64,000 bases of DNA, taken from positions 31,997,760-32,061,759 of the forward strand of contig JASWHV010000010.1 of NCBI GenBank assembly GCA_030760725.1, read 5' to 3'. The position numbers were made by a program, and so were the translations under genes. Source of the stretch: Neostapfia colusana. Taxonomy: Eukaryota > Streptophyta > Magnoliopsida > Poales > Poaceae. Under the pieces are notes generated by a model. The model saw only the letters and a list, made by a program, of their open reading frames with translations, was not told where the DNA came from and made no database searches. Every line of letters begins with the position of its first letter. Position 1 is the stretch's first letter. Shown in pieces: positions 55,538 through 64,000 of this stretch.

Positions 55538-58500
55538 TGTGACAGCGCTCAGATGCCACGCTGAGACGGCCCCACGGGACCTCGTCGGGTGGTGCCGTGT
55601 TATGCGGCACCCAACAGCACACGGGTCGATGAACATACATCATATTACATAAATAGTTTGCGGAAGCGTACAAGATTGTTTTACAAATAAGTATATCAGA
55701 GTAAACTACAGCGGAAGACTATCACTCTCACGACTCATATCTAAACTAGCAACAAAGAAACGGTCCAGCCCGCGGACGTTTCTTACTAGCAACACGAAGA
55801 CAATCTGCAGCGGCGAGGATGCTCTTAGAGTAAGCACTCGGAGGTTCCCGAGTCTCATCGGCACCCCTTCTCATAATCAGCGAGTCAATTACCTGAAAAA
55901 CAACTCGGATAGCATCCGTGAGCATAACGCTCAGCAAGACTTAACCGTCTCCCTAAACATGAAACTCTAAGTGAGGTTATGAACCTAACATAGGATGGCA
56001 TAAGCATAATTAACTCGCCTAAAACTGAATCCTTACTTTCAGGTATTAATTGCAGCATTTTAAGTAACCCTGGGCACGCTACATCGGGAGTCCACAATCA
56101 AACAAGAAACGCTTTCCCCCGATGTAAATTGCTCATGGCATAAAAGAATCGAGTTTGCACTAGCCTATTCATCGAGATCCAATACAACACTAGTATAATA
56201 CTTCACATCAATATGATTAGTTCCTTTCTCATGCAAGTTCTTACTACGTCACGACTGTGAGAACAAGTATGCTCGGTCCATTCCGCGAGCGACGGTGATT
56301 CGAATCAATAACACCCGGACTACACGACACGTACGCCCGTACTCGACGTTGCCTACAACAACCATCACTGACGTCGTACGTGGCAGCCTTTCCCCCGTTT
56401 CACCCCCGCTGAATCGATCAAGTCGCCCCGTACAGTAGCTACTCTCATGGTGCACCTTCCGACGTGAGATGTCATGAGAATATTCCCCACATACTGCACA
56501 CCGGCCGTCCGCCTGAGGCGACCCGAAAAGTCCCAACGACAGCTTCCCGAGGTACATCGGTTTACTGGGTCCCATATAGCCAGCATGAGTCCGGTACACA
56601 ACTCAAACTTGTTCAACAGGGCCGCATACGGATCGGTCCTTGACCGACACGGACAGGTCTACAGCACCCAGGCCCCTATGTCCTGCTGCTCCTACAACCT
56701 TCCGGTCTCAACTTTTAACTTGCTAATTCAATTACGAACCAATCCCGTATGCCCCTGTTGTCCCTAAATCTGCGAGTGGCATCTCACCGCTCGACTTCTA
56801 CCGAACCGTACTTAAGCATGGCAGTTCTACACGGTGAAAGACACCTACCCAATACTCCATGGGTCATTTGGCTATGCAAGAGGAGTATCAATCACTAGAC
56901 CTAATGCACAGTTCAAATCTTAACCAAAGGTGGATACAAAATAAAAACTTAACAGCTGTTAAATGCAAACCGGAGCTTGCCTGTTTTGCAGGGTAGTCGT
57001 ATAATAGCAGTTAGTATCCTTGCAGATCCACCCTTGACTCTCCGGAGCTTGATCCACTTCAATGAATCACTCCTTTGAGTCCCCTTCGTTGTGGTTCCTA
57101 TTGAGATGCATATGCATATGTTTCATGGGATGTAATGGAAAGAAGTTATAGAATTACTTTCTTAAGAACAGAGGTTGTGTGGAAAAGCCAAGCATGGCTT
57201 GGTTTGCCTCTGTTGTGCAAAGAACAGAATTAAACTAATTTGACCTTAAGGCCCTTAGCTATACACTAACCCTTTTCTCTAATGAACATAATAGATAAGC
57301 TGAAAGGATTTGAGTGCAACTGGAGAACAAGAACTCCAATGGCCTCAAGACTTTTACAGCAGGTTCTATACTACCTAAGGATTTAGCTTGCCAAATTGCA
57401 GCTAATGTGGAGTCATATTGTGTCCCCCATAATTCTCACAATATCTCTTATGTATTTTTCCCTTATACATAAGTATGGAGAATAAGAACAGGGAGTTCCA
57501 GGACTCATCTTGGGCTGATATTTTACATGTGAGTTCTTGATCACATGAGAGTCATCTGGTCCAAAATTCAGCCCTTTTACTTGGGTAGTTCTCCCAGAAC
57601 AATTCTTTAAGCATTTGTACTTAATAGAATTAATTCTGTAGTAATGTGCATTTTCATGCCCAACTAAGTGAACTACAATTCCAAGTATGTCCCAGAGAGC
57701 TTTCCTAAATTTTCCTATGATTTTTGGAGCTATGGATTGCTCAGAACAGATTTTTGAAGTGGGAAACATTTTCTGAAAATGTTTCTGGACTCTTATGACA
57801 CAGCAGATTGTTTTTAGCAAATTCCTACTCAAATGATCTTCAAATGAGCTGAAAATTTGCTATAAGGTCAACAATATGCTAAAGAATATTCTGGCAAAAT
57901 TTGGGTATTTTTGGATAAACCAAACTCCCTCTATAATTCTTTTTCAGAAAAATTTCCAAGAATTTTCCAGAATTAAATAATTCGTTTCATACAAATTGGG
58001 TTGTACCTCTGGATAGTACTCTCTTAAAGGAATCCAACAAAATTTATCTCACTATTTTTGGAGCTTCCTACACCAAGTTATGCATTTTACAAGTTTGCAC
58101 AACTCTCTGTTTGATTTTTAAACAGCACAGTAGCGCGTGGGGCCCACGGGTCAGGTGCTTCTTCAACCTCCCGCCAGAGCCCGCGGTGCACACCAGCAGA
58201 AAACTTGGCATGGCTCGTTCTCCCTCATTTCTCCACCAAATGAGCTCCGGTTTCGCCCTACATGCTCCTGGGAACGTGGCGCAGCTGCCGGGCAAGGTTT
58301 CCCCGCATGAAAACGGCTGTAGGTGGGTCGGCACCGGTGGGGCGGCTCGGGAGCTCGACATGGACGCGTTCCAGCGTGTCCAAGGCATCTCCCGGCGAGC
58401 TATGATGTCCTACAGCATCCCTATGGCTCTAGGAACATGGAACGGGGATCAGATCATGCAGGAAGTGGCTGCAACCTAGTCCTCACCGTGGACCATGGCA

Positions 58501-59583
58501 GTTTTGGCCGCCGGCGATGATTTCTCGTCGCCCGGGGCCTAGGAGGGTCGGTTTCCTTTGGTTTTCGGCGTGGGAGGGCGCTAGGGCATCTAGTTGCTGT
58601 GGTTTGAATTGTAGGAGGTGTGATCAATCGGTTTGGGAGAATTTCCCGAATTAAACACATGCTGTTTTATACGTGCACCGGCGCCAAAACTCGAATTCCG
58701 GCGAGCCGGCGTCGGGGGAGAGCAAGAGGACGACGGGATGAGGATCAGTACCTCCTGGCGCACCTCTGTGACCTCTTGAGCCTGCCGGAGAGGCGCTGGT
58801 CTGGCCGGGAGACAGGGGCAATGGAGCAGCGCCGGTGAAGGAAAAACAGCGCCCTGCTGATCATGAGGAGAGGAAGCAACTGCTGTTGGCTTGGTCCGAG
58901 GAGGGAGAGATAACGTTGCTGAAGCGGTGAGAACCCACCCTGGGGCGCCAACGCGTGGAGACCGGCAGCAGGAGCTGGCGTTGCAAGCTGCTCGGTGGCG
59001 CTTGCGAGCTGTTCGGTAAAATTTCCCACTGAGAGCAAAACTTAGTGAGTAAGTCTCCTCTTTTAGCTCTATGACAGGTGGGTCCCACTCCACATGTACC
59101 TCCCAAATATCTGTTCAAGCTGATCTTTTCAATCCCCAGAATGCTAAAATTTAAAAAGGTGGGCTAGAATTTGAATTCTTCAAATTTAGTTTGAATTTGC
59201 AAGACTAAATCTGAATTTGGTTTAGAATTTGCAATTCCGTCTCTTTAGCTCTCCTTTGAGCCCACCCTACAATTGAAAAGTTGGTGATAACCTTTTCCCT
59301 AAAAACTCAACTATATGGCTGCATGTTAATTCAAAGTTTTTTGGGTCACCATATGTGTGAACTTTGAATTTCAAATCTGAATTTTAAACTTACATGCAAA
59401 GAGGTATTTAACTCCTTATTGGTTCAACATTTTTAAATAAAAAGGTGAACCTCATGTTGGATGTTCATCCATGTATTACTTTGCATGAAGAAAAGTTTTA
59501 GCAAGTCCCATTTTTCCTGTCATTGCCACACATATGAACTCAAACTTTAGTTTTTATTCATACACGTTTTTGGGACTTTTACA
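55538..59583 (-). repeat. 3' LTR of E
   Basis: 4046 bp, from TGTAAAAGTCCC at 59583 to GCGCTGTCACA at 55538 (minus strand). It has GTGGGTCCCAC (59078-59088), a GTGGGGCCCAC (58137-58147), TATAAAAC (58664-58671), AT-rich sequence at about 57080-58080, and AG|GCAAGC at 56980. Parts of U5 (around 55900-56760) match C and D. ORFs up to 167 codons in the LTR have no recognisable motifs and overlap each other in several frames. Confidence 0.9.
58664..58671 (-). promoter_or_regulatory. TATA box of E LTR
   Basis: TATAAAAC on the minus strand, about 910 bp into the LTR. Confidence 0.55.
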
Positions 59584-59618
59584 TTCCTCCCCCCTTAAAA
59601 GAATCTCGTCCCGAGATT
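59584..59618 (-). promoter_or_regulatory. E polypurine tract and stem-loop
   Basis: TTTTAAGGGGGGAGGAAT on the minus strand; arms AATCTCG and CGAGATT at 59602-59618. Confidence 0.82.
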
Positions 59619-59647
59619 ACAAAAGAGGAACGAGACGGGAGAGGTAA

Positions 59648-62600
59648 TTACAAACTGTACAAAGATAAAAGTTCCGGGTAGTTGGTGCGGAGATAATCTT
59701 CACTTTCCCACGTCGCCTCTTCCGCGGTGTGATTACTCCACAGTTCCTTGAAAAATCGGATCGTCCGGTTCCGGGTTACCCGGGTCTTTTCATCCAAAAT
59801 CTGGACCGGTCGCTCGGTGTAGGTCAGGTCCGGTTTCAACTCGTCGATGTCCTCAGTGCGAACAGCAGCGGTGAATTTGAGGCACTTCCGCAGCTGTGAA
59901 ACATGAAATACATCATGAACACCCGCTAGACTTGCCGGTAATTCCAGCCGGTAGGCTACGGGTCCGCACTTCTCCGTGATAGCAAAAGGACCAATAAAAC
60001 GGGGAGCGAGCTTCCCCTTTACACCGAACCGGTGAATTCCCTTCATCGGAGATACACGAAGATAAACGTGTTCCCCGATGTCAAAATGTAATGGCCTACG
60101 CCTTTGGTCAGCGTAGCTCTTCTGTCGGGATTGTGCAGCCTTTAAGTTCTCTTGTATCAACCGAACTCGATCTTCGGCTTCGTTGACAAGATCAATCCCA
60201 AACAGAACTCTTTCGCCGGACTCACACCAATTCAGTGGTGTGCGACACTTCCGGCCATAGAGAGCTTCATACGGTGCCATTTTAATACTCGCTTGATAAC
60301 CGTTGTTGTATGAAAACTCCGCCAGCGGTAGGTGATCGTCCCAATTCCTACCGTGGTGGATGGCACATGCTCTCAACATGTCCTCGAGCACTTGATTCAC
60401 CCTCTCCGTTTGTCCATCAGTTTGAGGGTGATATGCGGAGCTCCTAATCAACTTGGTGCCCAACGAGGCATGCAGCTGCTCCCAAAATCGAGCAACAAAC
60501 AGCGTACCTCGATCTGAAATGATGGTCTTTGGAACACCATGTGAACATATAATTCTGGAGATGAATAACTCCGCGTATTGTCTTGCTCGATAATGAGTGT
60601 TCACCGGTATGAAATGAGCTGATTTCGTCAACCGGTCGACGATCACCCATATCGAGTCATGCTTCTTGGATGTGAGCGGTAATCCGACGATGAAGTCCAT
60701 ACTCACATCCTCCCATTTCCATGCCGGTATCTTCAAAGGTTGTAGCGGTCCGGCTTTCCGCATATGATCAGCCTTGACCCGTCTACACGTATCACACTCG
60801 GATACGTATTTAGCAATCTCCCTCTTCATCCTTGTCCACCAAAATTTCTGTTTCAAATCTTGGTACATCTTGTTACTTCCGGGATGAATGGAAAACTTCG
60901 ACAGGTGGGCTTCATCCAAGATTTTCTTCCGGAGTTTCATATTGCGCGGTACCACTATACGGTCGTTAAACCATATTGTACCGTTCTCATCCTTCCGGAA
61001 ACATTTCACCTCTCCGTTGTCTAGTCTTCTCCGTATGTGAGACATACCTCTGTCTCTTCTTTGAGCCTCAACAATCTCTTCACGGATTGTTGGAATGAGC
61101 GCGAGATTATAAAGTGCGCCATACGGAATGACACGGAGGCTGGGTTCTTCATCTTCCAACTCAGCAACCGCTAAGTTGTGAACGTGGGCTTTCCGACTAA
61201 GCGCGTCGGCAACCACGTTGGCTTTTCCCGGGTGATAGTGGATCTCTATTTCATAATCTTTTATGAGCTCCAACCATCTCCGTTGTCTCATATTCAGCTC
61301 CTTCTGCGTGAAGATATACTTCAGGCTCTTATGGTCGGTGTAGAGGTGAACAAGATTACCCAGTAGATAATGCCTCCACATCTTTAACGCCAACACCACA
61401 GCAGCAAGCTCAAGATCGTGAGTTGGATAATGCTGCTCGTGGTTTCGCAGTTGACGAGACCCATAGGCGACTACACGCCCTTCTTGCATCAGAACGCAGC
61501 CGAGACCGATGCCGGATGCATCGCAGTATACATCAAATGGCTTCGTCGTGTCCGGCTGAGCAAGAACTGGAGCCGTTGTGAGATATTTCACCAAAGTTTT
61601 GAATGCGGCTTCACATGCTGTATTCCAAATGTATTTAGTGCCCTTCTTCAGCAGCTCCGTCATTGGTTTAGCAATCTTTGAGAAGCTCGGAATAAACCTC
61701 CGATAATACCCCGCTAAACCTAAGAAACTTCGGACCTCGTGGACCGATTTGGGAGATTCCCACTTCAGCACTTGTTCAATCTTGCTGGGGTCCACGGCGA
61801 TACCTTCTGCTGAAATAATATGGCCTAGGAAAGGCACTTGATCGATCCAGAACTCGCACTTGCTGAACTTGGCATATAACTGGTGCTCCCGCAACCGTTG
61901 TAGCACAATGCGCAGATGTTCAGCATGCTCTTCTTCAGATTTGGAGTAAACCAATATGTCGTCGACGAATACCACAACGAACTTGTCTAGCTCCGGCATG
62001 AATACAGAATTCATCAAATACATAAAGTGTGCCGGAGCGTTGGTTAGCCCAAATGACATGACGAGGTACTCGTAGAGTCCGTATCTCGTCGAGAAAGCTG
62101 TCTTCGGTATGTCCTCCGGTCGGATCTTGATTTGATGATAGCCCGACCGAAGATCCATCTTCGAAAATACCTTTGCACCCACAAGTTGATCAAACAGGAT
62201 GTCAATGCGGGGCAAAGGATACTTGTTCTTTATTGTGACAGCATTGAGAGGACGGTAATCAACACATAGCCGTAGTGTTTCGTCCTTCTTCTTAACGAAC
62301 AGCGCTGAGCAACCCCAAGGTGAAGAACTTGGTCGTATGAAACCCTTGCTCATAAGTTCCTTCAGTTGCTCTTTCAACTCTGCTAGCTCGTTAGGTGCCA
62401 TCTTGTAAGGCCTTCGTGAAATAGGCGTCGTTCCCGGCGCCAGTTCAATTTTGAACTCGACGTCCCGTTCGGGCGGCATGCCCGGTAAGTCATCGGGAAA
62501 TACGTCGGGATAATCACGTACCACCGGAATATCTTCAAGCTTCAGCGCTTCCGTGTGGTAGGCCTCTACCATATCTGGATCCTCGCTGTCTAAAAACAGC

Positions 62601-64000
62601 GTGTGCTGTCCGTGAATCGGCGAGTCAATCTGGACAGTCCGGTTACCGATATTGAGAACGGCACCGTGACGATTTAACCAAGACATCCCCAATATAATGT
62701 CTATCTTCTGCCTATCCAACATAATCAGGGCTGTTGGGTATATTTTTCCGCCCAAACACAAAGCTGCTCGGGACACAATCTGATTGGCAGAGATATTCCC
62801 TCCCGGTGAACGTATAAGAAAACTCGTTGTGGGGGTATTGGTGGATAATTGGTGCTGATCCACGCATGTTTTGCTGATAAAATTATGGGTTGCACCGGAA
62901 TCAAAAAGTATGAGCACGGGCACGTCTTTGAGAGTGAACATGCCCGCTAACACCGGTGCTCCCTCCGGGACATCTTCAATAGCCAGATGTTGCACACTCC
63001 CGGATTGCAATGCTGTTACATGGACTTGAGCAGGTGGCGGCATACCACCTGATGATGATGGCTGTCTGGTGTTTACCAACTTCTCCCGGCATTCCTGCCT
63101 AAAATGCCCAAAACGGTGGCAATAAGAACACGGAGGTTTCCCCGGTTCTTCGTTGACTTGTGGTTGAGAAGTTGAGGCACTTGGCTGCAGCAATGATGCG
63201 ACAGATGTCATTCGTTGCTGAGGCAAAGGTGTTGCTTTAAGACATGACTCTTGAGCAGGAAATCTGTACGGAGTTGATCTCCCTGGTGCTTGCCATATCT
63301 CATCGGATGGTGTGTGATACACCACACGGTATTTACGAGGAACGATTGGTGTGTCTTCTTGCACATCCTCCCGGTCCCTCTTCTCTGCTTGACACTCAAG
63401 TGTCGCTTGTTCTTGCAGCAGAGCAGCACTGATCAACTCGGTGTAACTGCCTTGATTGAATAAAGCTAACTTCTCTTTTAGTATGGCACTCAAGCCATAG
63501 AAAAAGTAGTCACACATTGCAGCTTCGCTCGTCGCATAAGCAGGAGCATATTGTGCCAGAAGGTTGAATCTTCGGACATAATCGAGGACACTCATGTCCC
63601 CCTGCTTCAAGTTTCTGAATTCTTGCTGTTGGGCCTTGATAAAACCCATAGGAATGTGACGAGCCCGGAATGCTTCACGAAATTCCGTCCATTCCACTTG
63701 ATGGCCTTCTGGAACGGTGGCGAGATACGCAAACCACCAATTTCCGGCGGCTCCATGGAGCTGTTGAGCTGCAAATGATGTCTTCTGATACTCGTCGCAC
63801 TCAAACACTCCAAACTTGGACTCCATAACTCGAAGCCACTGATCAGCCTCCACTGGTTCATGGGCTTCCGTGAAGATTGGCGGTTGTGTCGCCAAGAAAT
63901 CCAAGTAGGCGTTCCGAAGTGGAACGTCCTGTTGTGCACGCTGGAGTAAGCCCTGTTGTACCAAGGATTGGAGTAGTCTTGTGTTCTCTTGACTTGACTC
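59648..64000 (-). CDS. E gag-pol polyprotein, open, N-terminus off the window
   Basis: Open frame of 1438 codons from a Leu codon at 63964, plus 12 further open codons to the edge; no ATG near the start, so gag begins outside. Numbering from 63964: gag 1-270, CCHC knuckle C279-C292, protease DSG 355-357, RT with Asp604 and FVDD 666-669, RNase H Asp815/Glu852/Asp877, integrase zinc finger H1020/H1027/C1057/C1060, integrase triad Asp1090/Asp1151/Glu1187 with 35 residues between the last two, GPY/F-like region 1317-1330, chromodomain about 1384-1433. All catalytic residues are present. The best candidate for a recently active element here. The chromodomain is expected to steer insertion to heterochromatin. 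Confidence 0.94.
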   Translation of the reverse strand, partial: ESSQENTRLLQSLVQQGLLQRAQQDVPLRNAYLDFLATQPPIFTEAHEPVEADQWLRVMESKFGVFECDEYQKTSFAAQQLHGAAGNWWFAYLATVPEGHQVEWTEFREAFRARHIPMGFIKAQQQEFRNLKQGDMSVLDYVRRFNLLAQYAPAYATSEAAMCDYFFYGLSAILKEKLALFNQGSYTELISAALLQEQATLECQAEKRDREDVQEDTPIVPRKYRVVYHTPSDEIWQAPGRSTPYRFPAQESCLKATPLPQQRMTSVASLLQPSASTSQPQVNEEPGKPPCSYCHRFGHFRQECREKLVNTRQPSSSGGMPPPAQVHVTALQSGSVQHLAIEDVPEGAPVLAGMFTLKDVPVLILFDSGATHNFISKTCVDQHQLSTNTPTTSFLIRSPGGNISANQIVSRAALCLGGKIYPTALIMLDRQKIDIILGMSWLNRHGAVLNIGNRTVQIDSPIHGQHTLFLDSEDPDMVEAYHTEALKLEDIPVVRDYPDVFPDDLPGMPPERDVEFKIELAPGTTPISRRPYKMAPNELAELKEQLKELMSKGFIRPSSSPWGCSALFVKKKDETLRLCVDYRPLNAVTIKNKYPLPRIDILFDQLVGAKVFSKMDLRSGYHQIKIRPEDIPKTAFSTRYGLYEYLVMSFGLTNAPAHFMYLMNSVFMPELDKFVVVFVDDILVYSKSEEEHAEHLRIVLQRLREHQLYAKFSKCEFWIDQVPFLGHIISAEGIAVDPSKIEQVLKWESPKSVHEVRSFLGLAGYYRRFIPSFSKIAKPMTELLKKGTKYIWNTACEAAFKTLVKYLTTAPVLAQPDTTKPFDVYCDASGIGLGCVLMQEGRVVAYGSRQLRNHEQHYPTHDLELAAVVLALKMWRHYLLGNLVHLYTDHKSLKYIFTQKELNMRQRRWLELIKDYEIEIHYHPGKANVVADALSRKAHVHNLAVAELEDEEPSLRVIPYGALYNLALIPTIREEIVEAQRRDRGMSHIRRRLDNGEVKCFRKDENGTIWFNDRIVVPRNMKLRKKILDEAHLSKFSIHPGSNKMYQDLKQKFWWTRMKREIAKYVSECDTCRRVKADHMRKAGPLQPLKIPAWKWEDVSMDFIVGLPLTSKKHDSIWVIVDRLTKSAHFIPVNTHYRARQYAELFISRIICSHGVPKTIISDRGTLFVARFWEQLHASLGTKLIRSSAYHPQTDGQTERVNQVLEDMLRACAIHHGRNWDDHLPLAEFSYNNGYQASIKMAPYEALYGRKCRTPLNWCESGERVLFGIDLVNEAEDRVRLIQENLKAAQSRQKSYADQRRRPLHFDIGEHVYLRVSPMKGIHRFGVKGKLAPRFIGPFAITEKCGPVAYRLELPASLAGVHDVFHVSQLRKCLKFTAAVRTEDIDELKPDLTYTERPVQILDEKTRVTRNRTIRFFKELWSNHTAEEATWESEDYLRTNYPELLSLYSL

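Larger units (their letters stand above)
55538..64000 (-). mobile_element. Element E: youngest visible layer, runs off the right edge
   Basis: Minus-strand element starting at TGTGACAGCG (55538) inside the gag of D; the expected duplication GACGA is at 55533-55537. Parts: 3' LTR 55538-59583, polypurine tract, gag-pol 59648 to the edge. The gag start, leader and 5' LTR are outside. The open polyprotein suggests it may be complete; identity of its two LTRs, not visible here, would date it. Confidence 0.92.

Noticed and set aside
58068..59118. ORFs up to 167 codons in the E LTR
   Set aside because: GC-rich LTR region with several overlapping frames and no conservation in C or D.
1..64000. Host genes between elements
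   Set aside because: All junctions pass directly from one element to the next; no sequence is left unassigned.

Overview
The window is plant nuclear DNA, most likely heterochromatin of a large-genome monocot, probably a grass. It is one uninterrupted nest of Ty3/gypsy LTR retrotransposons. I found no host gene, tRNA, rRNA, CRISPR array or bacterial-type feature. Every base can be assigned to one of seven elements. All have a gag-protease-RT-RNaseH-integrase order, an integrase ending in a chromodomain, a tRNA-iMet primer site where that region is present, and very long LTRs (2.7-4.0 kb). This fits chromoviruses, most like the Tekay/Del clade. Species cannot be told from the sequence.

Layout, oldest host to youngest insert. 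F (minus strand, 1-990) is the 3' end of an old element. A2 (plus strand, 991-48027) is inserted in its integrase region. A1 (minus, 3714-26684, target duplication CATTT) sits in the 5' LTR of A2. B (minus, 4815-17475, duplication TCACT) sits in the 3' LTR of A1. C (minus, 30026-44442, duplication AGCAT) splits the RNase H region of A2. D (minus, from 48028) interrupts the 3' LTR of A2. E (minus, from 55538, running off the right edge) interrupts the gag of D. The nest is four deep in two places. The second halves of D, A2 and F must lie beyond 64000.

Coding state. E has an open polyprotein over its whole visible length, and D is open up to the E insertion. C has one stop and one frameshift. 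B has four in-frame stops, plus one in an extra upstream frame (orf0). A2 has two stops and a changed RT catalytic residue. A1 has two stops, two frameshifts and a short template-switch scar. F is a fragment. These breaks roughly follow the nesting order.

Possible new biology. (1) The A2 LTRs contain a 303-bp GT...AG segment just downstream of the TATA box. Both A1 LTRs lack it exactly, as if A1 came from a spliced RNA. B has a homologous donor in front of a 1.3-kb AT-rich stretch, and C and D have similar candidates. (2) All five LTR families with visible U5 sequence keep AG|GCAAG, a GC-type splice-donor match. All four readable gag or orf0 start codons are immediately preceded by AG, three of them after clear pyrimidine tracts. 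Together these suggest a conserved leader-splicing scheme. (3) All seven elements carry a stem-loop just before the polypurine tract. (4) The A-family U3 carries a ~56-bp periodic array of ACGTG (ABRE/G-box) cores. All of this was read by eye; no alignment or database search was run.
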